This document shows positions 18,699 to 25,507 of a stretch of 32,773 nucleotides of DNA, one piece after another. Position numbers and translations under genes: made by a program. Position 1 is the stretch's first letter; each line of letters begins with the position of its first letter. The notes under the pieces are model-generated. The model was given only the letters and a program-made list of their open reading frames with translations. It was not told the DNA's origin and searched no databases. The stretch is from Pseudomonadota bacterium (GTDB lineage: Bacteria; Pseudomonadota; Gammaproteobacteria; Burkholderiales; Burkholderiaceae_C), in contig JAFEEH010000247.1 of NCBI GenBank assembly GCA_018241185.1, forward strand, positions 1-32,773. The letters run 5' to 3'.

Positions 18699-19505
18699 TC
18701 AGGGCGGCGTCATGCCGCGGGGCCGGACGCTGACCTCCGAACTGGTGATCGCCTGCAGCCCGGCCGGCGTTTGCACGCGCAGCTCGCCGCCCGGGCCCAC
18801 GCCCTCGCACAGGCCGGCTTGGCCATCGCTGAGTACCACTTCACGCCCGCGCAGCGCATCCCGCGCGTCGAAGCGCGGCAGCACCGGTGCGAAGCCCTGC
18901 GCCGCGAAGCGCAGCACCTCGGCCAGCAGCGGCGGTGCCAGCGCCGCCAATGCCTGCGGCGGCGTCGCGTCGGGCTGCCACTGCCGCAGCCAGGCCGGTG
19001 GCGTGCGCATGTCGTCGCCTGCGCGCGCACCGACGTTCACCCCGATGCCGATGACCACCTGGCGGGCCGCGGTGCCCGGCGACGAAGCGGTCTCGATCAG
19101 GATGCCGGCCAGCTTGCGGTCCGCCACCCACAGGTCGTTGGGCCACTTGAGCTTCACGCCGGCGGCGCCATCGGGGTCGAGCGACTCGGCCACGCTCACG
19201 CCGACGGCCAGCGACAGGCCCGACCAGTCCTGCGGTGCCAGCGGCAGCCCGAGCGAGAAGGTCAGCGACGCGGCCGGGTCGGCCGCAGCCTGGGCGCTCT
19301 GCCAGTCCCGGCCGAGTCGACCGCGCCCCGCTGTCTGGCGCTCGGCCACCAGCAGCACGGGACGGGCGTCACCCGCGCGGGCACGGCGCATGAGCTCGGT
19401 GTTGGTGGAATCGATGGCCTCGACGGCTTCCACGGCGATCGCTGGCTCGTGCACCGCCAGCGCACGGCGCAGCGCATCGACGGTGGCCGCGGTCCAGGCG
19501 CTCAA
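18699..19505 (-). CDS. birA: Biotin-[acetyl-CoA carboxylase] ligase, no DNA-binding domain
   Basis: This 268-residue enzyme activates biotin with ATP and attaches it to the carboxyl carrier protein of acetyl-CoA carboxylase and similar enzymes. DSTNTELMRRA, AERQTAGRGRLGRDW (biotinyl-AMP loop), KLKWPNDLWV and RKLAGILIE are all present, and a small C-terminal SH3-like domain follows. The N-terminal winged helix of E. coli BirA is missing, so it is a ligase only and not a repressor. The best start is TTG at 19505, directly after the TGA of the SET gene and with no in-frame alternative close by; translation is probably by re-initiation. Confidence 0.93.
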   Translation of the reverse strand: MSAWTAATVDALRRALAVHEPAIAVEAVEAIDSTNTELMRRARAGDARPVLLVAERQTAGRGRLGRDWQSAQAAADPAASLTFSLGLPLAPQDWSGLSLAVGVSVAESLDPDGAAGVKLKWPNDLWVADRKLAGILIETASSPGTAARQVVIGIGVNVGARAGDDMRTPPAWLRQWQPDATPPQALAALAPPLLAEVLRFAAQGFAPVLPRFDARDALRGREVVLSDGQAGLCEGVGPGGELRVQTPAGLQAITSSEVSVRPRGMTPP

Positions 19506-20126
19506 TCAACCACCCTTGCGTTTCCCGGACTTCTTTTTCTTCTTGTTCTTGTCCTTCTTCGGCTTCGCGGCCTTGCCCTTGTCCTTGTCCTTGTCCTTGC
19601 TCTTCTTCTTTTTGTTCTTCTTGCCCGGCACGTCGTCGTCCTTGGGCGAAAGCAGTGTGCCGCGGCAGTTGGCCGAGCCGCACCAGCAGGGAAAGTCCGC
19701 CAGCAGTTCCGGCGTGTAGGGCTCGTCGATCACGAGGCCGTAGTCGTAGTTCAGTTCCTCGCCGGCCGCGATGTCTCGCAGCGCCTTGATGAAGATGCGG
19801 CCGCCCTCTTCGTCGGCCTCGCAGTTCGGGTCGCAGGAATGGTTGATCCACCGCGCGGCGTTGCCCTTCACGCCGCCATCGATCACGCGCTCGTCATCGA
19901 TGTGGAAGTAGAAGGTGTGGTTGGGCTGGGCCGGGTCGTGCGGGTGGCGGCGCAGCGCCTCTTCCCAGTCGATCACCTCGCCCTTGTATTCGATCAGCCG
20001 CTCGTCCTTGGGGATGTCCTGCACGGCGAACACCCCGTTGCCGTGGACCCCCGAGCGCCGCGTCTGGATGCGGCGCCCCCCCGCGGGCGGCGAAGTCGAT
20101 GGCGAGGAAGGGGATTTGGAGGGCAT
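19506..20126 (-). CDS. SET-domain protein-lysine methyltransferase with Lys-rich tail
   Basis: This is a 206-residue protein. Residues about 20-132 form a compact SET domain: SGVHGNGVFAVQDIPKDERL, the cofactor and pseudoknot motif NHSCDPNC at 95-102, and GEELNYDYG at 122-130 with the catalytic Tyr. A post-SET zinc cluster follows (CWCGSANCRG, 147-156). The last 40 residues are mostly Lys with Asp/Ser, a strongly basic tail that should bind nucleic acid. SET enzymes methylate lysine using S-adenosylmethionine. The gene is divergent from topB across an alternating purine-pyrimidine tract and coupled to birA. The ATG at 20126 has a weak ribosome site; an in-frame ATG at 20159 lies inside the tract. 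Substrate is unknown. Confidence 0.85.
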   Translation of the reverse strand: MPSKSPSSPSTSPPAGGRRIQTRRSGVHGNGVFAVQDIPKDERLIEYKGEVIDWEEALRRHPHDPAQPNHTFYFHIDDERVIDGGVKGNAARWINHSCDPNCEADEEGGRIFIKALRDIAAGEELNYDYGLVIDEPYTPELLADFPCWCGSANCRGTLLSPKDDDVPGKKNKKKKSKDKDKDKGKAAKPKKDKNKKKKKSGKRKGG

Positions 20127-20147
20127 CGCCGAGTTCTGATAGTTTGA

Positions 20148-20200
20148 ATATGCACACATGCGCGCGTGTACACACGTACGTACGTGCGTGTGCACGCGCG
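20148..20200. promoter_or_regulatory. 53-bp alternating purine-pyrimidine (Z-DNA-prone) tract with imperfect palindrome
   Basis: Every step from 20148 to 20200 alternates purine and pyrimidine without a break, mostly CG and CA/TG steps. Within it 20162-20199 is a near-perfect 38-base palindrome whose only mismatches would be G-T pairs, centred on ACGTACGTACGT. Such DNA flips to left-handed form or extrudes a cruciform under negative supercoiling. It lies 22 bases from the SET ATG and 103 from the topB ATG. Confidence 0.9.
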
Positions 20201-20218
20201 AGAGGCGCAGAGTATAGA
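20189..20218 (+). promoter_or_regulatory. topB: Candidate topB promoter partly inside the alternating tract
   Basis: TATAGA at 20213-20218 is a fair -10. With an 18-base spacer the -35 would be TGTGCA at 20189-20194, inside the alternating tract, so its activity could depend on supercoiling. The implied leader of about 80 bases contains two GC hairpins: CCGGC/GCCGG (20226-20240) and CCGGCC/GGCCGG (20263-20280). Confidence 0.4.
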
Positions 20219-20303
20219 GAGCCCCCCGGCGTCCTGCCGGCGATGCCCGCCCCCACGAGGGGCCGGCCCGCGCAGGCCGGGGCGAACTGTTGAGAGACCC
20301 CAG

Positions 20304-23243
20304 ATGACGAAGACTTTGGTGATTGCGGAGAAGCCCTCGGTGGCACAGGACATCGTGCGCGCGCTCACGCCGGTGGCCGGCAAGTTCGACAAGCACGACG
20401 ACCATTTCGAGAACGAGCAGTACGTGGTGACCAGTGCCGTGGGCCACCTGGTGGAGATCCAGGCCCCCGAGCAGTACGACGTGAAACGCGGCAAGTGGAG
20501 CTTCGCGCACCTCCCGGTCATCCCGCCGCACTTCGACCTCAAGCCGGTGGACAAGACCAAGACGCGCCTGAATGCCGTCGTCAAGCAGGCCAAGCGCAAG
20601 GACGTGACGCAGCTGGTCAACGCCTGCGACGCGGGCCGCGAGGGCGAGCTGATCTTCCGACTGATCGAGCAGTACGCCGGCGGCAACAAGCCGCTGGGCA
20701 AGCCGGTCCGGCGCCTGTGGCTGCAGTCGATGACGCCGCAGGCGATCCGCGACGGCTTCGACTCGCTGCGCAGCGAGCAGCAGATGCAGGGCCTGGCCGA
20801 CGCCGCGCGCTCGCGCTCCGAGGCCGACTGGCTGGTGGGCATCAACGGCACGCGGGCGATGACGGCCTTCAACTCGCGCGACGGTGGCTTCTTCCTCACC
20901 ACGGTGGGCCGGGTGCAGACGCCCACCCTGTCGGTGGTGGTGGAGCGCGAGGAACAGATCCGCAAGTTCGTGAGCCGCGACTACTGGGAAATCCACGGCA
21001 TCTTCGGCGCCGAGGCCGGCCAATACCCCGGCAAGTATTTCGACCCGGCCTGGAAGAAGGCCAGCGCGCCGCTGCTCCCGAACGGCGAAGCCGACCCCGA
21101 GCAGCGCGCCGACCGGGTGTGGAGCGAAGCCGAGGCGCGCGCCATCGCTGATGCCGCCCGCGGCCAGCATGCGACCGTGACGGAGGAAAGCAAGCCGACG
21201 ACGCAGGCTTCGCCGCTGCTGTTCGACCTCACCTCGCTGCAGCGTGAGGCCAACAGCCGCTTCGGCTTCTCGGCCAAGACCACGCTGGCGCTCGCGCAGT
21301 CGCTGTACGAGCGCCACAAGGCCCTGACCTACCCCCGGACCGACTCGCGCGCCCTGCCCGAGGACTACCTGCCCGTGGTCAAGCAGACGATGGGCATGCT
21401 GGCCACCAGCGGCATGAAGCACCTGGCGCCCTTCGCGCAGCAGGCCATCGACGGCAACTACGTCAAGCCGAGCAAGCGCATCTTCGACAACGCCAAGGTG
21501 TCGGACCACTTCGCGATCATCCCCACCCTGCAGGCACCCAGCGGCCTGTCGGATGCGGAGCAGCGCCTGTACGACTTCGTGGTGCGGCGCTTCCTGTCGG
21601 TGTTCTTTCCCAGCGCCGAATTCCAGGTCACGACCCGCATCTCGACGGTCGAGCGCGATGCGAAGAAGTACGCCTTCCGCTCCGACGGCAAGGTGCTGGT
21701 CAAGCCGGGCTGGATGGCCATCTACGGCAAGGAAGCCGTGACCGAAGACGACGAGAAGGACGGCAAGAACCTGGTGGCCGTGAAGCCGGGCGAGCGGGTG
21801 AAGGTCGATTCGGTGGAGCCCAAGGGCCTGAAGACGCGCCCGCCGGCCCGCTATTCCGAAGCGACGCTGCTGGGCGCCATGGAAGGCGCCGGCAAGACCA
21901 TCGACGACGACGAACTGCGCGAAGCCATGCAGGAGAAGGGCCTGGGCACGCCGGCCACGCGTGCGGCCATCATCGAAGGGCTGCTCAACGAGAAGTACAT
22001 GCTGCGCGAGGGCCGCGAACTGATCCCGACCGCCAAGGCCTTCCAGCTCATGACGCTGCTGCGCGGCCTGGGCGTGGAGGAGCTCTCCAAGGCCGAACTG
22101 ACGGGCGAGTGGGAATACAAGCTCGCGCAGATGGAGAAGGGCCAGCTCAGCCGCGACGCCTTCATGCGCGAGATCGCGGCCATGACCGAGCACATCGTCA
22201 AGAAGGCCAAGGAGTACGACCGCGACACGGTGCCGGGCGACTACGCGACGCTCGAAGCGCCCTGCCCCAACTGCGGCGGCATCGTGCGCGAGAATTACCG
22301 CCGTTATGCCTGCACCGGCAAATCGGGCAACGGCAGCGACGCCTGCGGCTTTTCCTTCACCAAGTCCCCGGCAGGCCGCACCTTCGAGATCGCCGAGGCC
22401 GAGCAGCTGGTGCGCGACAAGCACATCGGCCCGCTGGAAGGCTTCCGCTCCAAGGCCGGTTGGCCCTTCGTGGCCGAGATCCGGCTCGCCTACAGCGACG
22501 AGGACAGCAACTGGAAGCTCGAGTTCGACTTCGGCGACGACGGCAAGGACCCGGCCGAGACCGGCGAGATCATCGACTTCAGCGGTCAGGAGAGCCTGGG
22601 GGCATGCCCCAAGTGCAAGGGCCGCGTGTTCGAGTTCGGCGCCAACTACATCTGCGAGCACTCGGTGCCGACGCCACAGCAGGCGGTGCCCAGTTGCGAC
22701 TTCAAGACCGGCAAGGTCATCCTGCAGCAGCCGGTGGAGCCCGAGCAGGTGCGCAAGCTGCTGGCCGAAGGCAAGACCGACCTGCTCGACAAGTTCGTCA
22801 GCATGCGCACGCGGCGCACTTTCAAGGCTTTTTTGGTGTGGAACGCCGAGGAAGGCAAGGTGACCTTCGAGTTCGAGCCGCGCACCAGCAAGTTCCCCCC
22901 GCGCAAGACCTTCGCGGCCAAGGCGGCGCCGGCGAAGAAGACCGCGGCGGCCAAGAAGGCACCGGCGGCCAAGAAGGCAGCTGCGCCCAAGGCACCCCGC
23001 AAAGCCGCAGCCGGCACGGGCCTCACGCCCAGCGCCGAACTGGCGGCCGTGATCGGCACCGAGCCGGTGCTGCGCACCGAGGCGACCAAGAAGCTGTGGG
23101 ACTACATCAAGGCCCAGGGGCTGCAGGACCCGGCGGACAAGCGCAGCATCCGCGCCGACGCCAAGCTGCAGGCGGTGTTCGGCAAGCCCAGCGCGACCAT
23201 GTTCGAACTGGCCGGCCTGCTGGGCAAGCACCTGGCCAAGTGA
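20304..23243 (+). CDS. topB: DNA topoisomerase III with H1-like Lys/Ala tail and C-terminal SWIB domain
   Basis: This 979-residue type IA topoisomerase nicks one strand and passes another, favouring decatenation. The Toprim start TLVIAEKPSVAQDIVRAL and CDAGREGELIF mark it as TopB rather than TopA. The active-site Tyr343 is in LTYPRTDSRALPEDY, followed by GLGTPATRAAIIEGLL. Two Cys-rich modules follow (from about 653, CPNCGG, and about 768, CPKCKG). Residues about 871-905 are a Lys/Ala/Pro repeat resembling histone H1 tails, and 906-979 (LTPSAELAAVIG, then KKLWDYIKAQGLQDP, then FELAGLLGKHL) fit a SWIB/MDM2 domain. E. coli TopB, about 650 residues, lacks these additions. GAGAG precedes the ATG by seven bases. 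Confidence 0.93.
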   Translation: MTKTLVIAEKPSVAQDIVRALTPVAGKFDKHDDHFENEQYVVTSAVGHLVEIQAPEQYDVKRGKWSFAHLPVIPPHFDLKPVDKTKTRLNAVVKQAKRKDVTQLVNACDAGREGELIFRLIEQYAGGNKPLGKPVRRLWLQSMTPQAIRDGFDSLRSEQQMQGLADAARSRSEADWLVGINGTRAMTAFNSRDGGFFLTTVGRVQTPTLSVVVEREEQIRKFVSRDYWEIHGIFGAEAGQYPGKYFDPAWKKASAPLLPNGEADPEQRADRVWSEAEARAIADAARGQHATVTEESKPTTQASPLLFDLTSLQREANSRFGFSAKTTLALAQSLYERHKALTYPRTDSRALPEDYLPVVKQTMGMLATSGMKHLAPFAQQAIDGNYVKPSKRIFDNAKVSDHFAIIPTLQAPSGLSDAEQRLYDFVVRRFLSVFFPSAEFQVTTRISTVERDAKKYAFRSDGKVLVKPGWMAIYGKEAVTEDDEKDGKNLVAVKPGERVKVDSVEPKGLKTRPPARYSEATLLGAMEGAGKTIDDDELREAMQEKGLGTPATRAAIIEGLLNEKYMLREGRELIPTAKAFQLMTLLRGLGVEELSKAELTGEWEYKLAQMEKGQLSRDAFMREIAAMTEHIVKKAKEYDRDTVPGDYATLEAPCPNCGGIVRENYRRYACTGKSGNGSDACGFSFTKSPAGRTFEIAEAEQLVRDKHIGPLEGFRSKAGWPFVAEIRLAYSDEDSNWKLEFDFGDDGKDPAETGEIIDFSGQESLGACPKCKGRVFEFGANYICEHSVPTPQQAVPSCDFKTGKVILQQPVEPEQVRKLLAEGKTDLLDKFVSMRTRRTFKAFLVWNAEEGKVTFEFEPRTSKFPPRKTFAAKAAPAKKTAAAKKAPAAKKAAAPKAPRKAAAGTGLTPSAELAAVIGTEPVLRTEATKKLWDYIKAQGLQDPADKRSIRADAKLQAVFGKPSATMFELAGLLGKHLAK

Positions 23244-23250
23244 ACGCCCG

Positions 23251-23263
23251 CCGCGCGGCGCGG
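23251..23263. terminator. GC-rich hairpin between topB and luxI
   Basis: CCGCG and CGCGG surround a 3-base centre in the 31-base gap between the converging topB and luxI stops. No T-run follows on either strand, so a terminator role is only possible. Confidence 0.3.
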
Positions 23264-23274
23264 CCTGCTCCCAG

Positions 23275-23868
23275 TCAGTGGACGGCGGGCCGGCGCGGCG
23301 GCGGCGGGATGCGGTCCGTCACCTCGATCCAGCACGCGAACAGCGGGTGGCCATCCACGATCACCGGTGGCGCCGCGCGGTGGGCGCGGAAGCCCTCGCG
23401 GCGCAGGAGGCGTTCGATGCCCAGCGGCGACACGGTGATCATGCGCTGCACCCCGTGGGCGCGCGCCACCGCGATGGCCTCTTCGAGCAGCCCCACCGCC
23501 ACGGGGGAGGAGAACTGCCCCATCGCGCCCTGGCCGGTGGCGGTGAAGTCGACGGCCGCGAAGCGCGACAGCTCCCACACCAGGGGATCGCAGGGCGGCA
23601 TCGCGCCCCCGAGGAGTTGCGGAAAGACCTCGCTCAGGAGGTAGGGACTGGTGGTCGGCAGCAGGCGTGCCGTGCCCACGATCTCCTGCTTCGCGTCGCG
23701 CGCGGCGAGATACAGAGTGCCGGCGTGGTCGAACTGGTCGCGCTCGCGACCCGGGGGCGTGTCGAGTTCCCAACCCAGCATCTCGACGAAGACCTTGTAG
23801 CGGTATTGCTCGACGCTGTGGAGCAACTGGGCACTGAGTTGATGGGGGCGGCCGGAAAGTACTTCCAT
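23275..23868 (-). CDS. Acyl-homoserine-lactone synthase (LuxI family)
   Basis: This 197-residue enzyme makes an N-acyl-homoserine lactone from acyl-ACP and S-adenosylmethionine. All the conserved residues are present: Arg22, Phe26 and Trp32 (YRYKVFVEMLGWEL); Glu41, Asp43 and Asp46 (RERDQFD); Arg67 in TARLLPT; and Glu98 and Arg101 in VWELSRFA. The sequence is close to CepI in layout and length. ATG at 23868 is chosen over ATG at 23898 because the lux-box promoter would start transcription near 23890, downstream of the earlier ATG, and because family members begin here. It follows rsaM on the same strand but has its own lux box. Confidence 0.93.
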   Translation of the reverse strand: MEVLSGRPHQLSAQLLHSVEQYRYKVFVEMLGWELDTPPGRERDQFDHAGTLYLAARDAKQEIVGTARLLPTTSPYLLSEVFPQLLGGAMPPCDPLVWELSRFAAVDFTATGQGAMGQFSSPVAVGLLEEAIAVARAHGVQRMITVSPLGIERLLRREGFRAHRAAPPVIVDGHPLFACWIEVTDRIPPPPRRPAVH

Positions 23869-23896
23869 GTGATTAATCCCGAGGTTGTATCGGGCC

Positions 23897-23943
23897 ATTT
23901 CAGCGCCCGGCCGAGCGCAGCGGAACTATCAGTTCTTGTAGGT
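23897..23943 (-). promoter_or_regulatory. lux box and promoter of luxI
   Basis: The dyad AACTATCAGTTCTTGTAGGT (+ strand reading, 23924-23943) matches 15 of 20 bases of the Pseudomonas lasB OP1 box as I recall it. It overlaps the last base of the rsaM stop. On the - strand a -10-like TGAAAT (23902-23897) follows after 21 bases, the spacing expected when a LuxR-type activator replaces the -35. Transcription would start near 23890. Confidence 0.7.
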
Positions 23944-24335
23944 CATGCCACCATGGGCGCGTTGCACGCCGCACGCCAGGCGGGTCGCTGCCAGTCGATG
24001 GCATCGATGAATTTGGCAAGGGCTTCGAGGCTCTCTTCCATCGGCAGCGGCTCCTGCGCGTCCGAGACCAGCAGCAAGTTGGTGCGCGGCAGCCCCTGGC
24101 GCACGATGGCGCCGCCCGCCGGCGTGCTCTGCCAGGCCCAGTCCCAACCGATGCTCAGCGCCGGTTCGGCCGGGCTGACCCACTCGGTGTAGCCGGACAG
24201 TGCAGCGGCGCTGCCGCAGTGCGCATCGGCGTGGACCGGCTCGTCATCCATGCCCGACACCAGGTGCTGCAGGGGAATGCGGGCAAGCCTGCGCCGGGGC
24301 AGGTGCAGATAGCCATCGGAAGAGAAGACGGGCAT
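23943..24335 (-). CDS. rsaM: RsaM-like quorum-sensing regulator (DUF4902)
   Basis: This is a 130-residue protein between luxI and luxR. It shows GYTEWVS, LSIGWDWAWQS and RTNLLLVSDAQEPL, the pattern I recall for RsaM/DUF4902 proteins that sit between cepI and cepR in Burkholderia and damp acyl-homoserine-lactone production. RsaM has no known DNA-binding motif and none is seen here. AAGGAG lies six bases before the ATG, the best ribosome site in the locus. Order and orientation (luxR +, rsaM -, luxI -) match the Burkholderia cep locus. Identification is by pattern and position. Confidence 0.8.
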   Translation of the reverse strand: MPVFSSDGYLHLPRRRLARIPLQHLVSGMDDEPVHADAHCGSAAALSGYTEWVSPAEPALSIGWDWAWQSTPAGGAIVRQGLPRTNLLLVSDAQEPLPMEESLEALAKFIDAIDWQRPAWRAACNAPMVA

Positions 24336-24634
24336 GGAGGACTCCTTGCAAAAGGGTTCGACAAAGCCAGGAGCTGACGTCCACGCCAGCTTGAAGGGTG
24401 CGGTGGCGCGAATCAATCGATCGCATGCATCATTCGGCGCAAGCGCGGCAAAACGCACATGAAGATGCCGCAACGTCGGCTTCATGCTCCGATCTCCGAC
24501 AGAACACCCGTGCCATTTCATGTAAATTGGTTGTTTCAGGGGGCCATCCGCTGCCGCTGTCGCGGCGCACCATCCGGATCGATTCATGCCCTGCCTTCAG
24601 GCCTCGGCCATGTTTTCTTGCGAGTGGGTGCTAC
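24336..24634. promoter_or_regulatory. rsaM/luxR divergent region with a CTG-N10-CAG dyad
   Basis: This 299-base gap holds a 20-base dyad at 24372-24391 (AGCTGACGTCCACGCCAGCT, 8 of 10 positions symmetric) of the CTG-N10-CAG form seen in lux boxes. It is a poorer match to the other two boxes, and its spacing does not fit activation of rsaM. ATCAAT at 24412-24417 could be a -10 for luxR with a leader of about 210 bases. The rest shows no gene. Confidence 0.4.
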
Positions 24635-25348
24635 GTGCCGCCCTCCACTGACCACCTGCTCAGCATGCTGGACCGCGCCACGAGCGAGCAGGCGGTGTTC
24701 GACGCCCTGCGCGCCGAAACGCGGCGGCTGGGTTTTGAACACTGCGCGTACGGCCTGCGGCTGGCGGTGCCGGTGTCCAACCCCAAGGTCATCACCCTCA
24801 ACGACTACCCGATGTCGTGGCAGGCGCGCTACCTCGAGGCGGGCTATTTGCACATCGATCCCAGCGTGCGGCATGGCCGGCAGAGCCAGAGCCCGCTCGT
24901 CTGGACGGACGCGATGTTCGCTTCCGCACGGCAGATGTGGGACGAGGCGCGAGACCACGGCCTGCGCGTGGGCTGGGCGCAATCCAGCCTCGACGGCTTC
25001 GGCGTCGGCGGCATGCTCACCCTGTCGCGTTCGCACGAGCCCCTGACCGAGCGCGAGCTGCTCGACAAGGAAAGCGCCATGCGATGGCTGGTACAGGCGG
25101 CCCACCTGTCGCTGTCGCGGCTCATGAAGCCGCGCTACGCGGTCCAGCCGGAGACGCCGCTCACGCCCCGCGAGCTCGAGGTGCTCAAGTGGACGGCAGA
25201 CGGCAAGACGGCACCCGACATCGGCGACATCCTGGGCATTTCGGTGCCTACGGTGAACTTTCACATCAAGAACGTGGTGCAGAAATTGAAGGCTCCCAAC
25301 AAGACCGCGGCCGTGGTCCAGGCCCTGATGTCGGGCCTGCTCAACTGA
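24635..25348 (+). CDS. LuxR-family acyl-homoserine-lactone receptor/regulator
   Basis: This 237-residue regulator has an N-terminal autoinducer-binding domain with all the key residues: Trp62, Tyr66, Asp75, Pro76, Trp90 and Gly113 (SWQARY, IDPS, LVWTD, RVGWAQ). The C-terminal LuxR helix-turn-helix is LTPRELEVLKWTADGKTAPD, then ILGISVPTVNFHIKNVVQKL. Having all six ligand residues means it should bind a lactone, so it is not an orphan of altered type. GTG at 24635 is chosen because it gives the same length before GFE as in CepR; ATG at 24665 is the alternative, and the longer frame from 24398 is not protein-like. It should bind the lux boxes at 23924 and 25442. Confidence 0.92.
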   Translation: MPPSTDHLLSMLDRATSEQAVFDALRAETRRLGFEHCAYGLRLAVPVSNPKVITLNDYPMSWQARYLEAGYLHIDPSVRHGRQSQSPLVWTDAMFASARQMWDEARDHGLRVGWAQSSLDGFGVGGMLTLSRSHEPLTERELLDKESAMRWLVQAAHLSLSRLMKPRYAVQPETPLTPRELEVLKWTADGKTAPDIGDILGISVPTVNFHIKNVVQKLKAPNKTAAVVQALMSGLLN

Positions 25349-25441
25349 GGCTCGGGCGGGCCCTTCCACAGCCCATCGCCCACCGGACGGCGTTCGGCCG
25401 CGGCCGCAGCCTCAAGCTTGCCTTGCGCACCGACCGCAGGA

Positions 25442-25488
25442 ACCTATCAATTCTGGGAGCTCCCACCCGCGCGGAATTTCGATTCAAT
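25442..25488 (+). promoter_or_regulatory. Second lux box and promoter, upstream of the unknown 253-residue gene
   Basis: ACCTATCAATTCTGGGAGCT at 25442-25461 matches 15 of 20 bases of the lasB OP1 box as I recall it and 14 of 19 of the luxI box here. TTCAAT at 25483-25488 is a -10-like hexamer exactly 21 bases beyond the box, the same distance as at luxI. Transcription would begin near 25495. Confidence 0.65.
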
Positions 25489-25507
25489 CGAGGACATGGG
25501 AATGTCC

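Noticed and set aside
20127-23231. Open - frame upstream of the SET gene, antisense to topB (over 1,000 codons)
   Set aside because: It is the codon-bias mirror of topB with no conserved motif. The SET domain begins only near 20070 and a normal ATG is at 20126.
24398-24634. N-terminal extension of luxR
   Set aside because: The extra 79 residues are unlike LuxR proteins and run through the promoter region; the GTG at 24635 gives the family length.
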